From Rhodoligotrophos defluvii (GTDB lineage: Bacteria > Pseudomonadota > Alphaproteobacteria > Rhizobiales > Im1), in assembly GCF_005281615.1 (NCBI RefSeq), contig NZ_SZZM01000001.1, forward strand, positions 372,272 through 436,271: a DNA stretch of 64,000 nucleotides, in the 5' to 3' direction. Numbering within the stretch: the stretch's first letter is position 1; the number at the start of each line of letters is the position of its first letter. The notes under the pieces are model-generated. The model saw only the letters and a program-made list of their open reading frames with translations, was not told where the DNA came from and made no database searches. Below are positions 63,816 through 64,000 of this stretch, one piece after another. Made by a program: the position numbers and the translations under genes.

Positions 63816-64000
63816 ATGGAAATATCAGATCAGACTACCTCCCTTGATCCCTACTTCGCGTCGTTCGAGGACAGTTTTTCTGCAAAGAACTACAAACCCG
63901 ATACCCTGGCGAATTACCGATACCTGCTTCGCCGCTTCGGGCGATTGCTCGAAACCGAGGGCATTGCACCCTCGGCGTTGACGCCAGAACTTGCCGTCGA
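63816..64000 (+). CDS. Tyrosine recombinase/integrase, N-terminal part (cut by window edge)
   Basis: From ATG 63816 the frame is open to the window end: EISDQTTSLDPYFASFEDSF, then SAKNYKPDTLANYRYLLRRF, GRLLETEGIAPSALTPELAV. This is the SAM-like core-binding region of site-specific integrases (helix with T-x2-NY-x4-R). The catalytic domain lies beyond the window, so the class cannot be set. It may relate to the nearby transposase scar and to the palindromic site at 50333. Confidence 0.62.
   Translation, partial: MEISDQTTSLDPYFASFEDSFSAKNYKPDTLANYRYLLRRFGRLLETEGIAPSALTPELAV

Noticed and set aside
63575-63847. 90-codon plus frame before the recombinase
   Set aside because: Overlaps the better supported recombinase start and lacks family features.

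Overview
The window is GC-rich DNA with the gene style of an alphaproteobacterium, most likely of the order Hyphomicrobiales. Pointers are a PdhS-like cell-cycle histidine kinase, a phasin-family protein, an ExoD homologue, HWE/HisKA_2-type signalling, and a tRNA-His that lacks the extra G(-1) and carries A73, a known alphaproteobacterial trait. Genus and species cannot be read from the sequence alone.

Layout. (1) 1-2996: the end of an ABC operon of the PotABCD/iron-spermidine type (binding-protein tail, two permeases, ATPase). (2) 3091-10.3 kb: a TrkH potassium transporter, a TetR regulator with a near-perfect palindromic operator, a homocysteine S-methyltransferase-family enzyme, a CelD-like acetyltransferase overlapping a polysaccharide flippase, an SDR, and a remnant of an HD-domain gene. 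(3) 10.7-19.9 kb: a tightly packed operon of an FAD-dependent amine/amino-acid oxidase, a complete Dpp/Opp-type ABC importer, and a small/large pair resembling N,N-dimethylformamidase alpha and beta. A GntR/FCD regulator, a cupin, a second FAD oxidase, a second GntR regulator, a beta-keto-acid cleavage enzyme (DUF849) and a hotdog thioesterase follow (to 24.9 kb). The set reads as uptake and breakdown of an unidentified N-substituted amide or amine. An acetoacetyl-CoA synthetase at 30.7-32.7 kb could use the acetoacetate that the cleavage enzyme would release. (4) 25-40.4 kb: ordinary chromosomal genes (sensor kinases, tRNA-His, phasin, AsmA, MoaE, nitrilase-family hydrolase, thioesterase, flavin oxidoreductase, aspartate-type aminotransferase, MmcQ/YjbR).

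(5) 40.4-52.4 kb is an accessory and defence island with lower GC and much decay. It holds a VapBC-like pair whose toxin is frameshifted by one extra C, and a three-gene nucleotide-signalling cassette (SMODS/AGS-C nucleotidyltransferase, four-helix membrane protein, second nucleotidyltransferase) that looks like a CBASS-type or related defence system. It also holds a Gabija pair (GajA and GajB), an unrecognised, possibly HEPN/AbiU2-like protein, an ArdC-type antirestriction gene cut off by a palindromic element end, a 41-residue basic small protein, a shattered GGDEF-EAL gene, and a small HTH gene stopped by an in-frame TGA.

(6) 52.4-62.7 kb: ExoD, two small unknown proteins, a TerC/Alx membrane protein, a small membrane protein and a DUF465-like protein. 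Next is an OxyR-like LysR regulator without the redox cysteines, ending exactly where a convergent second LysR gene ends. That second gene is divergent from a dabB-dabA inorganic-carbon accumulation operon that carries two extra genes. (7) 62.9-64.0 kb: an IS110-family transposase fragment fused in frame to the tail of an alpha/beta hydrolase, then the start of a tyrosine-recombinase-like gene cut by the window edge.

All family assignments come from reading motifs and remembered family patterns; no database search was possible.
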